Part shown: positions 18,335-27,142 of the stretch, one piece after another | Layout of the letters: each line of letters opens with the position of its first letter | How positions within the stretch are numbered: the stretch's first letter is position 1 | Assembly (NCBI GenBank): GCA_030425925.1 | Contig: JAUHZO010000006.1 | Span: 1 to 64,000 of the forward strand | Length of the DNA stretch: 64,000 nt | Direction of reading: 5' to 3' | DNA from: Alphaproteobacteria bacterium | GTDB taxonomy: Bacteria > Pseudomonadota > Alphaproteobacteria > Rhodobacterales > Rhodobacteraceae | Made by a program: the position numbers and the translations under genes | The notes under the pieces: model-generated | Told to the model about the DNA's origin: nothing | Seen by the model: the letters and a program-made list of their open reading frames with translations, nothing else | The model's database searches: none

Positions 18335-19299
18335 TGACCCTGTCCGCCGCACCGTTTCATGCCGACCTGAGCGAAGGTCCGGCGGACAGCCGCGCCTGGT
18401 GGGTGCAGGCCTCGGACGGCCTGCGCCTGCGCGTGGCGCATTTTCCCTCGGCAGGGGCCGCCGGCACCGTGCTGCTCTTTCCCGGGCGCACCGAATATGT
18501 CGAGAAATACGGCCGCACGGCACAAATTCTGTGCGCCGCCGGCTATCACGTGATCGCCATCGACTGGCGCGGCCAGGGCATTGCCGAACGCATGTTGCCC
18601 GAGCCCCGCACCGGCCATGTCCACGTGTTCGAGGATTACCAGAAGGACGTCGCGGCGCTGATGTCGGCGGCGCGTACGCTGGAACTGCCGCAGCCCTATC
18701 ACATGATCGCCCATTCCATGGGCGGCTGCATCGGGCTGCGCGCGGTGATGGAGGGGCTGCCGGTGCGCTCTTGCGTGTTCACCGGCCCGATGTGGGGCAT
18801 CCGCATGGCCAGCCCGACCCGCCCCGCCGCCTGGGCGCTCAGCTGGGGCGGCAGCAAGATGGGGCTGGGGCACCTGTTTGCACCCGGCACCGGAACGGAC
18901 AGCTATGTCGCCACCGGCGTGTTCGACGACAACACCCTGACCACCGACCCCGAGATGTGGGATTACATGCGCCGCCAGGTGCTGGCCCGGCCCGAGCTGC
19001 AGCTGGGCGGCCCGTCGCTCAACTGGCTGCACGAGGCGCTGGCGGAATGCCGCACGCTGGCGCGCCGCCCGGCCCCCGCGCTGCCCTGCACCTGCTATAC
19101 CGGCACGCATGAACGTATCGTCGACATTCCGCGGATCGAGGCGCGCATGGCGGGCTGGCCCGGCGGGCGGCTCGACATGATCGAGGGCGCCGAGCACGAG
19201 ATCATGATGGAAGCCCCGCATATCCGCGATCGCGTGCATGCCGAGATGATCGACCAGTTCAACCGCACCGGCACCGCCCCGCAGGCCCTGCGGGCGTGA
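18334..19299 (+). CDS. Alpha/beta hydrolase, lysophospholipase-like
   Basis: 321 residues, serine aminopeptidase S33 / lysophospholipase L2 family. The oxyanion region is LLFPGRTEY and the nucleophile elbow is AHSMGG. The acid is probably in the TGTHERIVD segment and the histidine in EGAEHEIMME. There is no signal peptide. It is coupled by TGATG to the SCP2 gene. It probably hydrolyses a lipid ester; the exact substrate is unknown. Confidence 0.85.
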   Translation: MTLSAAPFHADLSEGPADSRAWWVQASDGLRLRVAHFPSAGAAGTVLLFPGRTEYVEKYGRTAQILCAAGYHVIAIDWRGQGIAERMLPEPRTGHVHVFEDYQKDVAALMSAARTLELPQPYHMIAHSMGGCIGLRAVMEGLPVRSCVFTGPMWGIRMASPTRPAAWALSWGGSKMGLGHLFAPGTGTDSYVATGVFDDNTLTTDPEMWDYMRRQVLARPELQLGGPSLNWLHEALAECRTLARRPAPALPCTCYTGTHERIVDIPRIEARMAGWPGGRLDMIEGAEHEIMMEAPHIRDRVHAEMIDQFNRTGTAPQALRA

Positions 19300-19345
19300 T
19301 CCTCCGGGCTGGCCGCGCGGCCTGTCGCGCCTAGGTTCAGGAGCC

Positions 19346-20380
19346 ATGGCCGGGCCCGTCCTCACCTTTACCGACCGCGGCATCTACTGCCCTGCCGCAG
19401 ACGTCCATATCGATCCCTGGCGGCCGGTGCCGCGGGCGTTGATCACCCATGGACATGCCGACCACGCACGGCCCGGACACGGGGCCTATCTGGCCACCCA
19501 TGCCGCGCTGCCGGTGATCCGGCACCGGCTGGGCGACATCTCGGCCGAAGGGCTGGCCTATGGCGAACGCCGCGTGATCGGCGGGGCCACCGTGTCGTTC
19601 CACCCGGCCGGCCACCTGCCGGGCGCGGCTCAGATCCGGGTCGAGGTGGCGGGCGAGGTCTGGGTGGTGTCGGGAGATTACAAGCTGGAGGAGGACGGCC
19701 TGTCCGACCCGTTCGAGCCGCAGCGCTGCCACAGCTTCATCACCGAATGCACCTTTGGCCTGCCGGTGTTTCGCTGGGCGCCCCAGGCCACCGTCGCCGC
19801 CGACCTGAACGCCTGGTGGGCGGCCAACGCGGCGCAGGGCCGGGTGACGATCCTGGGGGCCTACAGCCTGGGCAAGGCGCAGCGGCTGCTGAGGATGCTG
19901 GACCCCGGCATCGGACCGATCCTGACCCATGGCGCGGTCGAGGCCACCAATGCGGTGCTGCGCGCGCAAGGGCTGGACCTGCCCGACACCCGTCCCGTCA
20001 CCCCGGACACCCGCCCGCGCGACAGTGCCGGCGCGCTGGTGCTGGCCCCGCCTGCCGCGCTGGGCACGGCCTGGGCCCGCCGTTTCGGGCCTTCGGCCAC
20101 CGGCTTTGCCTCGGGCTGGATGCGGCTGCGCGGCGTGCGCCGCCGCCGCTCCGCCGACCGGGGCTTTGTGCTTTCCGACCATGCCGACTGGGACGGGTTG
20201 CACAGGGCGATCCGCGAAACCGGGGCGGAAAATATATATGCAACGCATGGTTACACTGATATCTTTGCGCGCTGGCTGAACGAGGCGGGCTATAACGCCC
20301 GGGTCGTGCCCACCGAATTCGGCGGTGACGAGGCCGAGGACAGCGCCACCGCCCCTGCCGACACCGGAGACGCGACGTGA
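19346..20380 (+). CDS. Ligase-associated DNA exonuclease (metallo-beta-lactamase fold)
   Basis: 344 residues with a metallo-beta-lactamase/beta-CASP fold. The metal motif THGHADHARPGH is near residue 35 and the domain resembles mRNA 3'-end processing and Artemis-type nucleases. In bacteria this subfamily is found with an ATP-dependent ligase, a DEXH helicase and a metallophosphoesterase as a predicted DNA-damage response set. Its stop overlaps the ligase start by four bases (GTGA). The helicase and phosphoesterase are absent from the window. Confidence 0.9.
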   Translation: MAGPVLTFTDRGIYCPAADVHIDPWRPVPRALITHGHADHARPGHGAYLATHAALPVIRHRLGDISAEGLAYGERRVIGGATVSFHPAGHLPGAAQIRVEVAGEVWVVSGDYKLEEDGLSDPFEPQRCHSFITECTFGLPVFRWAPQATVAADLNAWWAANAAQGRVTILGAYSLGKAQRLLRMLDPGIGPILTHGAVEATNAVLRAQGLDLPDTRPVTPDTRPRDSAGALVLAPPAALGTAWARRFGPSATGFASGWMRLRGVRRRRSADRGFVLSDHADWDGLHRAIRETGAENIYATHGYTDIFARWLNEAGYNARVVPTEFGGDEAEDSATAPADTGDAT

Positions 20381-21969
20381 AAGCCTTTGCCGCGCTCTTT
20401 TCCTCCATCGACCAGACGACCAAAACATCCGCAAAAACAGCGGCTTTGGCAGAATACTTCAAGACCGCCCCCGACCCGGACAAGCTCTGGACCATCGCGC
20501 TGTTCTCGGGGCGGCGGCCGCGGCGGGCGGTGACCACCACGCAGTTGCGGGAATGGGCGGCCGAACGCGCGGGCCTTCCGCTCTGGCTGGTCGAGGAGTG
20601 CTATCCCATCGTCGGCGACCTGGCCGAAACGCTGGCCCTGCTCCTGCCCCCGCCAACGCAGCAGGAAGACCGATCCCTGACGTTCTGGATCAATCACTTG
20701 CGCGAAATGTCTCGGGCGGAACCCGAAGCCCGCAAGACAGCCCTGCTGTCAGCCTGGGATCGCCTGGGCACCACCGAGCGCTTTCTGTTCAACAAGCTCA
20801 TCACCGGCGGGTTTCGCATCGGCATCAGCCAGAAGCTGATGACCCGGGCGCTGGCGCAGGCCACCGGGCAGGACGAGGCGGTGCTGGCGCACAAGCTGAT
20901 GGGGGCCTGGACCCCGGACGACACCAGCTTTCACGCCCTGATCGAGGCAGACGATCCCGCCGCCGATGACAGCCGCCCCTATCCCTTTTGCCTCGCGCAC
21001 GCGCTGGATACGCCGCCCGACGCGCTGGGCGCCACCGAGGCATGGCAGGCGGAATGGAAATGGGACGGCATCCGCGGCCAGATGATCCTGCGCGGCGGCG
21101 CGCTGCACCTGTGGTCCCGCGGCGAAGACCTGATGACCGACCGGTTCCCCGAACTGGCCCGGGCGCTGGATTTCCTGCCGCAGGGCTGCGTGCTGGACGG
21201 CGAGGTTGTCGCCTGGGACGGCACCCAGCCGATGCCCTTCAACGCGCTGCAGGCCCGGTTGGGGCGCAAGACCGTACCGAAAAAGCTGCTGCGCGAGGCA
21301 CCGGTGATCCTTCTGGCCTATGATCTGCTCGAAGCCGGTGGCACCGATCTGCGCGCCCTGCCGCTGCAAGACCGCCGCGCGCGGCTCGAAGCGCTGCTGC
21401 AGGCGCTGCCCCCCGACGCCCCGGTACGCGCCTCGCCCTGTCTTGGCTTCGACAGCTGGGCGGCGCTGGCCGACATCCGGACCCGCGCCCGCGACACCCG
21501 CGCCGAAGGGCTGATGCTGAAGCGCCGCGACAGCCCCTACCTGGCCGGGCGCAGAAAGGGCGACTGGTGGAAATGGAAGCTCGACCCGCTCAGCGTCGAC
21601 GCGGTGATGATCTATGCCCAGCAGGGCCACGGGCGGCGCGCCAACCTGTTCACCGACTTCACCTTTGCAGTCTGGTCCGGCAATGACCTGGTGCCCTTTG
21701 CCAAGGCCTATTCCGGCCTCACCGATGCCGAGTTCGACGAGATCACCCGCTGGGTGCGCAAGAACACGCTGCAACGCTTTGGCCCGGTGCGCCATGTCCG
21801 CCCCGAACACGTGTTCGAGATCGCCTTTGAAGGCATCCATGCCAGCCCGCGCCACAAGTCCGGCATCGCGCTGCGCTTTCCGCGCATGGCGCGCTGGCGT
21901 CGCGACAAGCCGGTGCAGGAGGCCAACAGCCTCGACGACCTGCGCGCCTTGCTGGCGGAACATGGCTGA
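20377..21969 (+). CDS. ATP-dependent DNA ligase (ligase-associated system)
   Basis: 530 residues. Residues 1-200 are the DNA-binding N-terminal domain, followed by the adenylation domain with nucleophile K228 in EWKWDGIRG and then the OB-fold, where KHKSGIALRFPRM-type residues close the protein. It seals nicks using ATP, as an accessory to the NAD-dependent LigA. GTG start 20377 overlaps the exonuclease stop. Both probably act together in DNA repair, as inferred from the family's conserved linkage. Confidence 0.93.
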   Translation: MKAFAALFSSIDQTTKTSAKTAALAEYFKTAPDPDKLWTIALFSGRRPRRAVTTTQLREWAAERAGLPLWLVEECYPIVGDLAETLALLLPPPTQQEDRSLTFWINHLREMSRAEPEARKTALLSAWDRLGTTERFLFNKLITGGFRIGISQKLMTRALAQATGQDEAVLAHKLMGAWTPDDTSFHALIEADDPAADDSRPYPFCLAHALDTPPDALGATEAWQAEWKWDGIRGQMILRGGALHLWSRGEDLMTDRFPELARALDFLPQGCVLDGEVVAWDGTQPMPFNALQARLGRKTVPKKLLREAPVILLAYDLLEAGGTDLRALPLQDRRARLEALLQALPPDAPVRASPCLGFDSWAALADIRTRARDTRAEGLMLKRRDSPYLAGRRKGDWWKWKLDPLSVDAVMIYAQQGHGRRANLFTDFTFAVWSGNDLVPFAKAYSGLTDAEFDEITRWVRKNTLQRFGPVRHVRPEHVFEIAFEGIHASPRHKSGIALRFPRMARWRRDKPVQEANSLDDLRALLAEHG

Positions 21970-22069
21970 CAGCGGCGCGCGGCGCTTCACACCCGTCGCA
22001 AGTTGTGCCAAGGTGAACGCGTTGGTTCAGTGCCCACCGCTTTCCCGTCCCGATCCTGCATTTCTCCCC

Positions 22070-22948
22070 ATGATCCGATTTGTTCTGCCGGTGCTCGGCC
22101 TGATCCTTCCAACCGCGCTGCAGGCGCAAAGCCTTGAATTCTCGGGGCAGCTTGCCCTCGGGGCCACGCAATCCGTACCGGGCGAGGCCATCGGCCAGGC
22201 CGATGTCACGCTGGCCCTGCCGCTGTCGCGCCGCGTGCCGCTGGTGTTCGAGGCCGGAGCGTATCTCTTTGCCCTCTACGGCAAGACCCCGCATGAAACC
22301 TATGTGGCGCTGGTCTGGAACGACCGGCTGCGGCTGGGCGTGGTGCGGCCCGCCTATGATTCGGTGCTGCCGTCTGTGTTCGAGCAAAGCGCCCCGGCGC
22401 TGGCTTATGACCGCGCCGAATATGCCCGGGCGCAGACAACCGTCGCCGCCATGCGGCGCACCGCCGTGCCCTGGGGCCTGTCCTGGCGCGGGCGTGCCGG
22501 GCAACTCGACTGGGCGGTTTCCGCGCATCATGCCGAAAAAGGCGGGTTCAGCGCCGCCTCGCTGGCGCTGCGCCATGTCGGCGAGGGCTGGGAACTGGCA
22601 GCGGCGGTCGAACAGGTCCGCGGCCATAGCGGCGCGCCCGACGGCACCAATGCCAAGATCGGCGGCCGCGTGACGATCGGCCGGGCCGAGGCGGGGCTGG
22701 CCGCCCTGTTCGCCGATGCCAACGGGCGCAGCACGGCGCTGGCGGTCGATCTGGTGGTTCCGGTCGGGTCGCGCACCCGGTTTCGCGCGATGGGAGAGTT
22801 CACGGAACAGGGCAAGGACGACGCCTATGGCCTTGCCCTGCATCACGATTTCACCCCGGCAGCAGCGTGGCCATCGCCGCCACCGACGGCAAGGCGGGAC
22901 GCGCGTTTCACCTCACCCTGTCCCGGCGCTTCTGACTCCGCCTCTTGA
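22070..22948 (+). CDS. Outer-membrane beta-barrel-like protein, apparent 3' frameshift
   Basis: 292 residues as read. The signal peptide MIRFVLPVLGLILPTALQAQ is followed by alternating beta-strand-like segments, typical of small porin-like barrels. The read frame ends in ASDSAS. After about 22855 another frame continues the pattern with SSVAIAATDGKAGRAFH and ends LTLSRRF-stop at 22935. A terminal Phe after alternating residues is the classic BamA beta-signal. One missing G in the CCCCGG run near 22854-22859 would restore it. Either a true mutation or a sequencing error. No clear ribosome site. The specific function is unknown; it follows the ligase by 100 bases. Confidence 0.7.
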   Translation: MIRFVLPVLGLILPTALQAQSLEFSGQLALGATQSVPGEAIGQADVTLALPLSRRVPLVFEAGAYLFALYGKTPHETYVALVWNDRLRLGVVRPAYDSVLPSVFEQSAPALAYDRAEYARAQTTVAAMRRTAVPWGLSWRGRAGQLDWAVSAHHAEKGGFSAASLALRHVGEGWELAAAVEQVRGHSGAPDGTNAKIGGRVTIGRAEAGLAALFADANGRSTALAVDLVVPVGSRTRFRAMGEFTEQGKDDAYGLALHHDFTPAAAWPSPPPTARRDARFTSPCPGASDSAS

Positions 22949-22998
22949 GCCTGACGCGCCAAGGGCCTAGCTCTGGGGCCAGCACAAGGAGACAGCGC

Positions 22999-24810
22999 AT
23001 GACCCACCCGCTTTATGACGCCAATGCCAGCGCCGGGGGCCCCGAGCTTGGCCCGCTTCCGGAATGGGACCTGTCCGATCTCTACACCGCCGCCGACGCG
23101 CCGGAACTGAAGCGCGATCTGGACTGGCTCGAAGAGGCCTGCCGCAGCTTTGCCGCGGATTACGAAGGCAAGCTGGCCAGCCTCGACGCGCCCGGTTTCC
23201 TGGCCGCCGTGCAGCGCCATGAACGGATTGAAGGCATTGCCGGCCGCATCATGTCCTTCGCCGGCCTGCGCTACTACCAGCAGACCACCGATGCCGCGCG
23301 GGCCAAGTTCCTGTCGGATTGCCAGGACCGGATCACCACCTTCACCACGCCGCTGGTCTTCTTCACGCTGGAACTGAACCGGCTCGACGACGGCTTTCTG
23401 GACGGGCTGTTTGCCGCCAACGCCGATCTGGCCCGCTACAAGCCCGCCTTCGACCGCATCCGCGCGATGAAGCCCTACCAGCTGTCGGACGAGCTGGAAA
23501 AGTTCCTCCACGACATGGGCGTGGTCGGCGACGCCTGGGAACGGCTGTTCGACGAAACCATCGCCGGGCTGACCTTCACCGTCGACGGCGACGAGATGAA
23601 CATCGAAGGCACGCTCAACCTGCTGACCGAACAGGACCGGAGCAAGCGCGAGGCGGCAGCGCACGAACTGGCCCGTGTCTTCGGCGAGAACATCCGCACC
23701 TTTGCCCGCGTCCACAACACCTGCGCCAAGGAGAAAGAGGTGCTCGACCGCTGGCGCGGCATGCCGACGCCGCAGACCGGGCGGCACCTGTCGAACGATG
23801 TGGAGCCGGAGGTGGTGCAGGCCCTGCGGGATGCCGTCGTCGCCGCCTATCCGCGCCTCAGCCACCGCTATTACGCGCTGAAGCGCAAGTGGCTGGGGCT
23901 TGACGTGATGCAGGTCTGGGACCGCAACGCGCCGTTGCCGATGGAAACCACCCGCACCGTCCCCTGGGACGAGGCACAAGAGACGGTGCTGTCGGCCTAC
24001 AGCGCCTTCGATCCCCGCATGGCCGAGATCGCGCAGCCCTTCTTCGACAAGGGATGGATCGACGCGGGCGTGAAGCCCGGCAAGGCCCCGGGCGCCTTCG
24101 CCCATCCCACCGTCACCGACGTGCACCCCTACGTGCTGCTGAATTACCTGGGCAAGCCGCGCGACGTCATGACGCTTGCGCACGAACTGGGCCATGGCGT
24201 GCACCAGGTGCTGGCCGCCGGCCAGGGCGAGATGCTGTCCTCCACCCCGCTGACGCTGGCCGAAACCGCCAGCGTGTTCGGCGAAATGCTCACCTTCCGC
24301 CGCATGCTGGACGGGGCCACGGACCAGACCGAACGCAAGGTGCTGCTGGCCGGCAAGGTCGAGGACATGATCAACACGGTGATCCGCCAGATCGCGTTCT
24401 ACGATTTCGAATGCAAGCTGCACGAGGCGCGCCGCGGCGGCGAGCTGACGCCGGACGATATCGGCGCGCTGTGGATGAGCGTGCAGGCCGAAAGCCTCGG
24501 GCCCGCCTTCGAATTCATGGAAGGCTATGACCGCTTCTGGGCCTATATCCCGCATTTCGTGCACTCGCCCTTCTATGTCTACGCCTATGCTTTCGGCGAC
24601 GGGCTGGTGAACGCGCTTTATGCCGCCTATGAAGAGGCGCCAGAGGGCTTTCAGGACAAGTATTTCGACATGCTCAAGGCCGGCGGCTCCAAGCACCACA
24701 AGGAACTGCTGGCCCCCTTCGGCCTCGACGCCACCGATCCGGCGTTCTGGGACAAGGGGCTTGCGATGCTCGAAGGCTTCATCGACGAGCTGGAGGCGAT
24801 GGAGGGCTGA
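22999..24810 (+). CDS. pepF: M3-family oligoendopeptidase F
   Basis: 603-residue cytoplasmic zinc metallopeptidase that degrades short peptides. The zinc motif HELGH is at residues 395-399 within LAHELGHGVHQ. A second metal ligand region with SVFGEM follows about 30 residues later. ATG 22999 is chosen because GGAG lies about seven bases upstream; an earlier in-frame TTG at 22945 would overlap the previous gene. It is a stand-alone transcript by position. Confidence 0.95.
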   Translation: MTHPLYDANASAGGPELGPLPEWDLSDLYTAADAPELKRDLDWLEEACRSFAADYEGKLASLDAPGFLAAVQRHERIEGIAGRIMSFAGLRYYQQTTDAARAKFLSDCQDRITTFTTPLVFFTLELNRLDDGFLDGLFAANADLARYKPAFDRIRAMKPYQLSDELEKFLHDMGVVGDAWERLFDETIAGLTFTVDGDEMNIEGTLNLLTEQDRSKREAAAHELARVFGENIRTFARVHNTCAKEKEVLDRWRGMPTPQTGRHLSNDVEPEVVQALRDAVVAAYPRLSHRYYALKRKWLGLDVMQVWDRNAPLPMETTRTVPWDEAQETVLSAYSAFDPRMAEIAQPFFDKGWIDAGVKPGKAPGAFAHPTVTDVHPYVLLNYLGKPRDVMTLAHELGHGVHQVLAAGQGEMLSSTPLTLAETASVFGEMLTFRRMLDGATDQTERKVLLAGKVEDMINTVIRQIAFYDFECKLHEARRGGELTPDDIGALWMSVQAESLGPAFEFMEGYDRFWAYIPHFVHSPFYVYAYAFGDGLVNALYAAYEEAPEGFQDKYFDMLKAGGSKHHKELLAPFGLDATDPAFWDKGLAMLEGFIDELEAMEG

Positions 24811-25130
24811 CCCCGCGCCCGTCCCGATGCCGTGGCGCACATGAGCCCCGTGTCGCCCGGCATCCGAACCGGCCCCCCCCCGCCGCCTGCGCCGGACCGC
24901 GCGGGGACTGCCGCGCATCCGCTGCACAGCTGCGCCCACGCGCGTCAGACCCGCAACAGGCCCACCGCCGCAGACATCCCCCCGGACCAGCGCGCATCGC
25001 CCGCCCTTTCATCTTTCCGGAAAATACTCCCGCCGGAGGCACCCGCACGCCCAACCAGGCCCGCCGCGGGGCGGATACCCCGGCCCCGACACGCGCGTAG
25101 GGCGGGGTTCACCCCGCCGCCCGCCTCGGG
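24811..25130. other. Intergenic stretch with repeat elements only
   Basis: 320 bases between convergent pepF and the DUF4389 gene. It holds no credible coding sequence. It contains a half copy of the GGGTATTTT repeat (AAAATACTCCCGCCGGAGG near 25021) and the REP-like palindrome at 25095-25122. Confidence 0.7.
25095..25122. repeat. REP-like palindrome (GTAGGGCGGGGTT family)
   Basis: GCGTAGGGCGGGGTTC then ACCCCGCCGCC. GGCGGGGTTCACCCCGCC is nearly self-complementary. It matches 36055-36081 except for C/T in the centre, and the valS copy at 1515-1546. Confidence 0.85.
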
Positions 25131-25436
25131 TCAGTCAAGCTCCGTCCATGGCCAGGGCTTCACCTCGGACGCACCGGTCTGGTAGCGCGCCGCCTTGGCC
25201 ATCCAGATGCCCAGATCGGTGCCGAACTCGCCCAGCCGCTCGTTGGGCTTGCCCCCCGCGGCCAGCATCAGCACGAACTGCACCACCGTCGCCAGCGTCA
25301 GCACCGTCTGCGCGGCGCTCAGCATCAGCCAGATCAGCAACATGTGAAACAGCCGCATCGCCAGCCCTTCGGGCTGAACCCGCGGTTGTTCGCCGTGCAG
25401 GCGCCCGTCGACCCTGTCTTCATCGCTCATCGGCAT
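25131..25436 (-). CDS. DUF4389 membrane protein
   Basis: 101 residues. A short charged N-terminus is followed by two hydrophobic segments (LFHMLLIWLMLSAAQTV and LATVVQFVLMLAAGG). The DUF4389 pattern NERLGEFGTDLGIWMAKAARY follows, and the end is WPWTELD. ATG 25436 is placed eight bases after GGGGAG; ATGs at 25442 and 25430 are alternatives. It is an inner-membrane protein of unknown role, divergent from the glutathione peroxidase gene. Confidence 0.82.
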   Translation of the reverse strand: MPMSDEDRVDGRLHGEQPRVQPEGLAMRLFHMLLIWLMLSAAQTVLTLATVVQFVLMLAAGGKPNERLGEFGTDLGIWMAKAARYQTGASEVKPWPWTELD

Positions 25437-25550
25437 GATCATGCTCCCCTTGCGTGGCGCGCGCAGCCTATCGCGAATTGCCCCGCGGCGCAAAGCACCG
25501 CGGTTGACGAATGCCGCCCTCCGCCCCATCTCCGGGAAAAGGAGACCGCC

Positions 25551-26081
25551 ATGCACAGGCTTGCCGCCCTGATCCTGACCCTTGCCGCCTCGGCCGGCGC
25601 CGCCGCGCCCGACTTCATCTTCGACAACATCGATGGCGGCACCCTCACGCTGTCCGCGGCAGAGGGCCCGTACCTCGTGGTCAACACCGCCTCGCGCTGC
25701 GGCTTCACCCGGCAATATGACGGGCTGCAGGCGCTGCATGACCGCTACCGCGACCGCGGTCTTGTCGTGCTGGCCGTGCCTTCCGACGATTTCCGCCAGG
25801 AGCTGGCCACGGCCCGGGACGTCAAGGCGTTCTGCGAGGTGAATTTCGGCCTCGACCTGCCCATGACCGACATCACACCGGTGCGCGGCCCCGCCGCGCA
25901 CCCGTTCTATCGCTGGCTCGCGGACGAGGCCGGGTTTGTGCCGTCATGGAATTTCAACAAGGTGCTGATCGGCACGGATGGCAGCATCGTCGCGACCTGG
26001 GGCGCGCCTGCGCGCCCCCTGTCACGCCAGATCACCTCCGCCATCGAAGCGGAACTGGAAGGCGCCGAACTCACCCCTTGA
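25551..26081 (+). CDS. Exported glutathione peroxidase family protein (Cys type)
   Basis: 176 residues. A signal peptide (MHRLAALILTLAASAGAAA) precedes a GPx fold. The peroxidatic residue is C50 in NTASRCGFT, where animal enzymes have selenocysteine. SWNFNKVLIG holds the conserved Trp/Asn. It should reduce hydroperoxides in the periplasm, probably with a thioredoxin-like donor rather than glutathione (family knowledge). The start follows AAAAGGAG. Its 3' end overlaps the convergent YdcH gene by 11 bases. Confidence 0.88.
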   Translation: MHRLAALILTLAASAGAAAPDFIFDNIDGGTLTLSAAEGPYLVVNTASRCGFTRQYDGLQALHDRYRDRGLVVLAVPSDDFRQELATARDVKAFCEVNFGLDLPMTDITPVRGPAAHPFYRWLADEAGFVPSWNFNKVLIGTDGSIVATWGAPARPLSRQITSAIEAELEGAELTP

Positions 26082-26307
26082 GCATGGCATAGATCTGGTC
26101 CTTGAGCAGCGCCCGCTGCTTGCGCAGCTGCTCTTCGGCCAGTTGCTCCATGGGTTCGACATTGGTCTCGGCGCGGTGCACCTGCCGGTTCAGCTCGTGA
26201 TACTCTTCGGCCAGCCTGGCGAAATGCGCGTCCCCGGTCTTCAGTTCGGAGATGCGGGCACTGAATTCCGGGAACTCCTCGTGCAGTTCGTGCGGGGTAT
26301 GGGACAT
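26071..26307 (-). CDS. YdcH family (DUF465) coiled-coil protein
   Basis: 78 residues, nearly all helical and charged: FARLAEEYHELNRQVHR, then a Glu/Gln-rich helix and LLKDQIYAML at the end. DUF465 proteins are small cytoplasmic coiled coils of unknown function. The start is strongly supported by AGGAGG about eight bases upstream. An FNR-like box lies 63 bases upstream. Confidence 0.88.
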   Translation of the reverse strand: MSHTPHELHEEFPEFSARISELKTGDAHFARLAEEYHELNRQVHRAETNVEPMEQLAEEQLRKQRALLKDQIYAMLKG

Positions 26308-26369
26308 CTGCGTTTCCTCCTGTCAAGCGGTCCGGAGGCCAGCCTTGCACAGCCCCTCCGGCGCGCACC

Positions 26370-26383
26370 TTGACACGGATCAA
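26370..26383 (-). promoter_or_regulatory. FNR/Dnr-type box upstream of ydcH
   Basis: TTGACACGGATCAA fits the TTGAT-N4-ATCAA consensus with one mismatch. It is 63 bases before the DUF465 start. Oxygen- or NO-responsive control by FnrL/Dnr is inferred. Confidence 0.55.
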
Positions 26384-26408
26384 GCCATTGGCGCGAGGCC
26401 GGTTTTTC

Positions 26409-27077
26409 TCAGCGCCGCGCCCTGCGCCACCCGGCGCCGCGCGCCTCGGCTTCCGAGCAGAACCAGCGCTCGCCCTTGCCGGGGTCGATGCGCGTCTTGT
26501 CGTACCAGGCCTGCCCCGGCAGGTGATAGATGCGTTTGCCATCGCGGCTGATATTGCCCTTGATCGCGCAGCCCGCAGGCGCGTCGGCCCGGTACTGCGC
26601 CGCCAGCCCGCGCCGGCCCGAGGCCCGGAACGCCGCCGGGGATTGCACCCCGGCCCCGTGCAGCCCGCGATCGTTCACCGCCGCCGCCTTCTCGTCCAGA
26701 TCGTAATCCATGGCATAGCGCCGATAGGCAAAGGCCAGACCGTCCAGAACCAGCGCCCGCGCCACATCCGTGCCGCCGACATGACAGCGCCCCAGCACAC
26801 GGCCATAACGGTCGCGCCCCAGATCGTCGCATGCCGCGTGTTTGCCCTGATAGCGGGCCCGCACCTCCTGCGCCGCCCAGGCCCCGCAGGGCCACATCGG
26901 CGTGCCGTCGCCGCCGCACATCTGATCGGTTTCCGGGGCGTCGATGCCATGCAGGCGGACGCGGATGCCGCCCACTTCGAACGTGTCCGCATCGGTCACA
27001 CGGATGCGCCCCGACACATCGGCCACCGCCGGCATGGCACAGAGAACCAGAACAAAGAGCGCACAAAACCTTGACAC
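26409..27077 (-). CDS. Exported thermonuclease-like (SNase) protein
   Basis: 222 residues. The signal peptide VSRFCALFVLVLCAMPAVA is followed by a staphylococcal nuclease OB-fold domain. RVRLHGIDAPETDQ carries the Arg and Asp of the Ca2+/catalytic site and GRDRYGRVLG the second Arg. The C-terminal cysteine-containing extension (CAIKGNIS, GERWFCSEAEARGAGWRRAR) is common in alphaproteobacterial members. It probably degrades nucleic acid in the periplasm or outside. The start is GTG 27077 with a weak ribosome site, so it is uncertain. Confidence 0.85.
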   Translation of the reverse strand: MSRFCALFVLVLCAMPAVADVSGRIRVTDADTFEVGGIRVRLHGIDAPETDQMCGGDGTPMWPCGAWAAQEVRARYQGKHAACDDLGRDRYGRVLGRCHVGGTDVARALVLDGLAFAYRRYAMDYDLDEKAAAVNDRGLHGAGVQSPAAFRASGRRGLAAQYRADAPAGCAIKGNISRDGKRIYHLPGQAWYDKTRIDPGKGERWFCSEAEARGAGWRRARR

Positions 27078-27142
27078 TTCGTTAACATGGGGCCGTGCCC
27101 CCGCGCCCGCAAGCGGTTTTGTTAACGAAGGTTAAGACGCGC

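Noticed and set aside
24811-25130. Small ORFs between pepF and the DUF4389 gene
   Set aside because: Pro/Arg-rich translations without ribosome sites, overlapping repeat elements.
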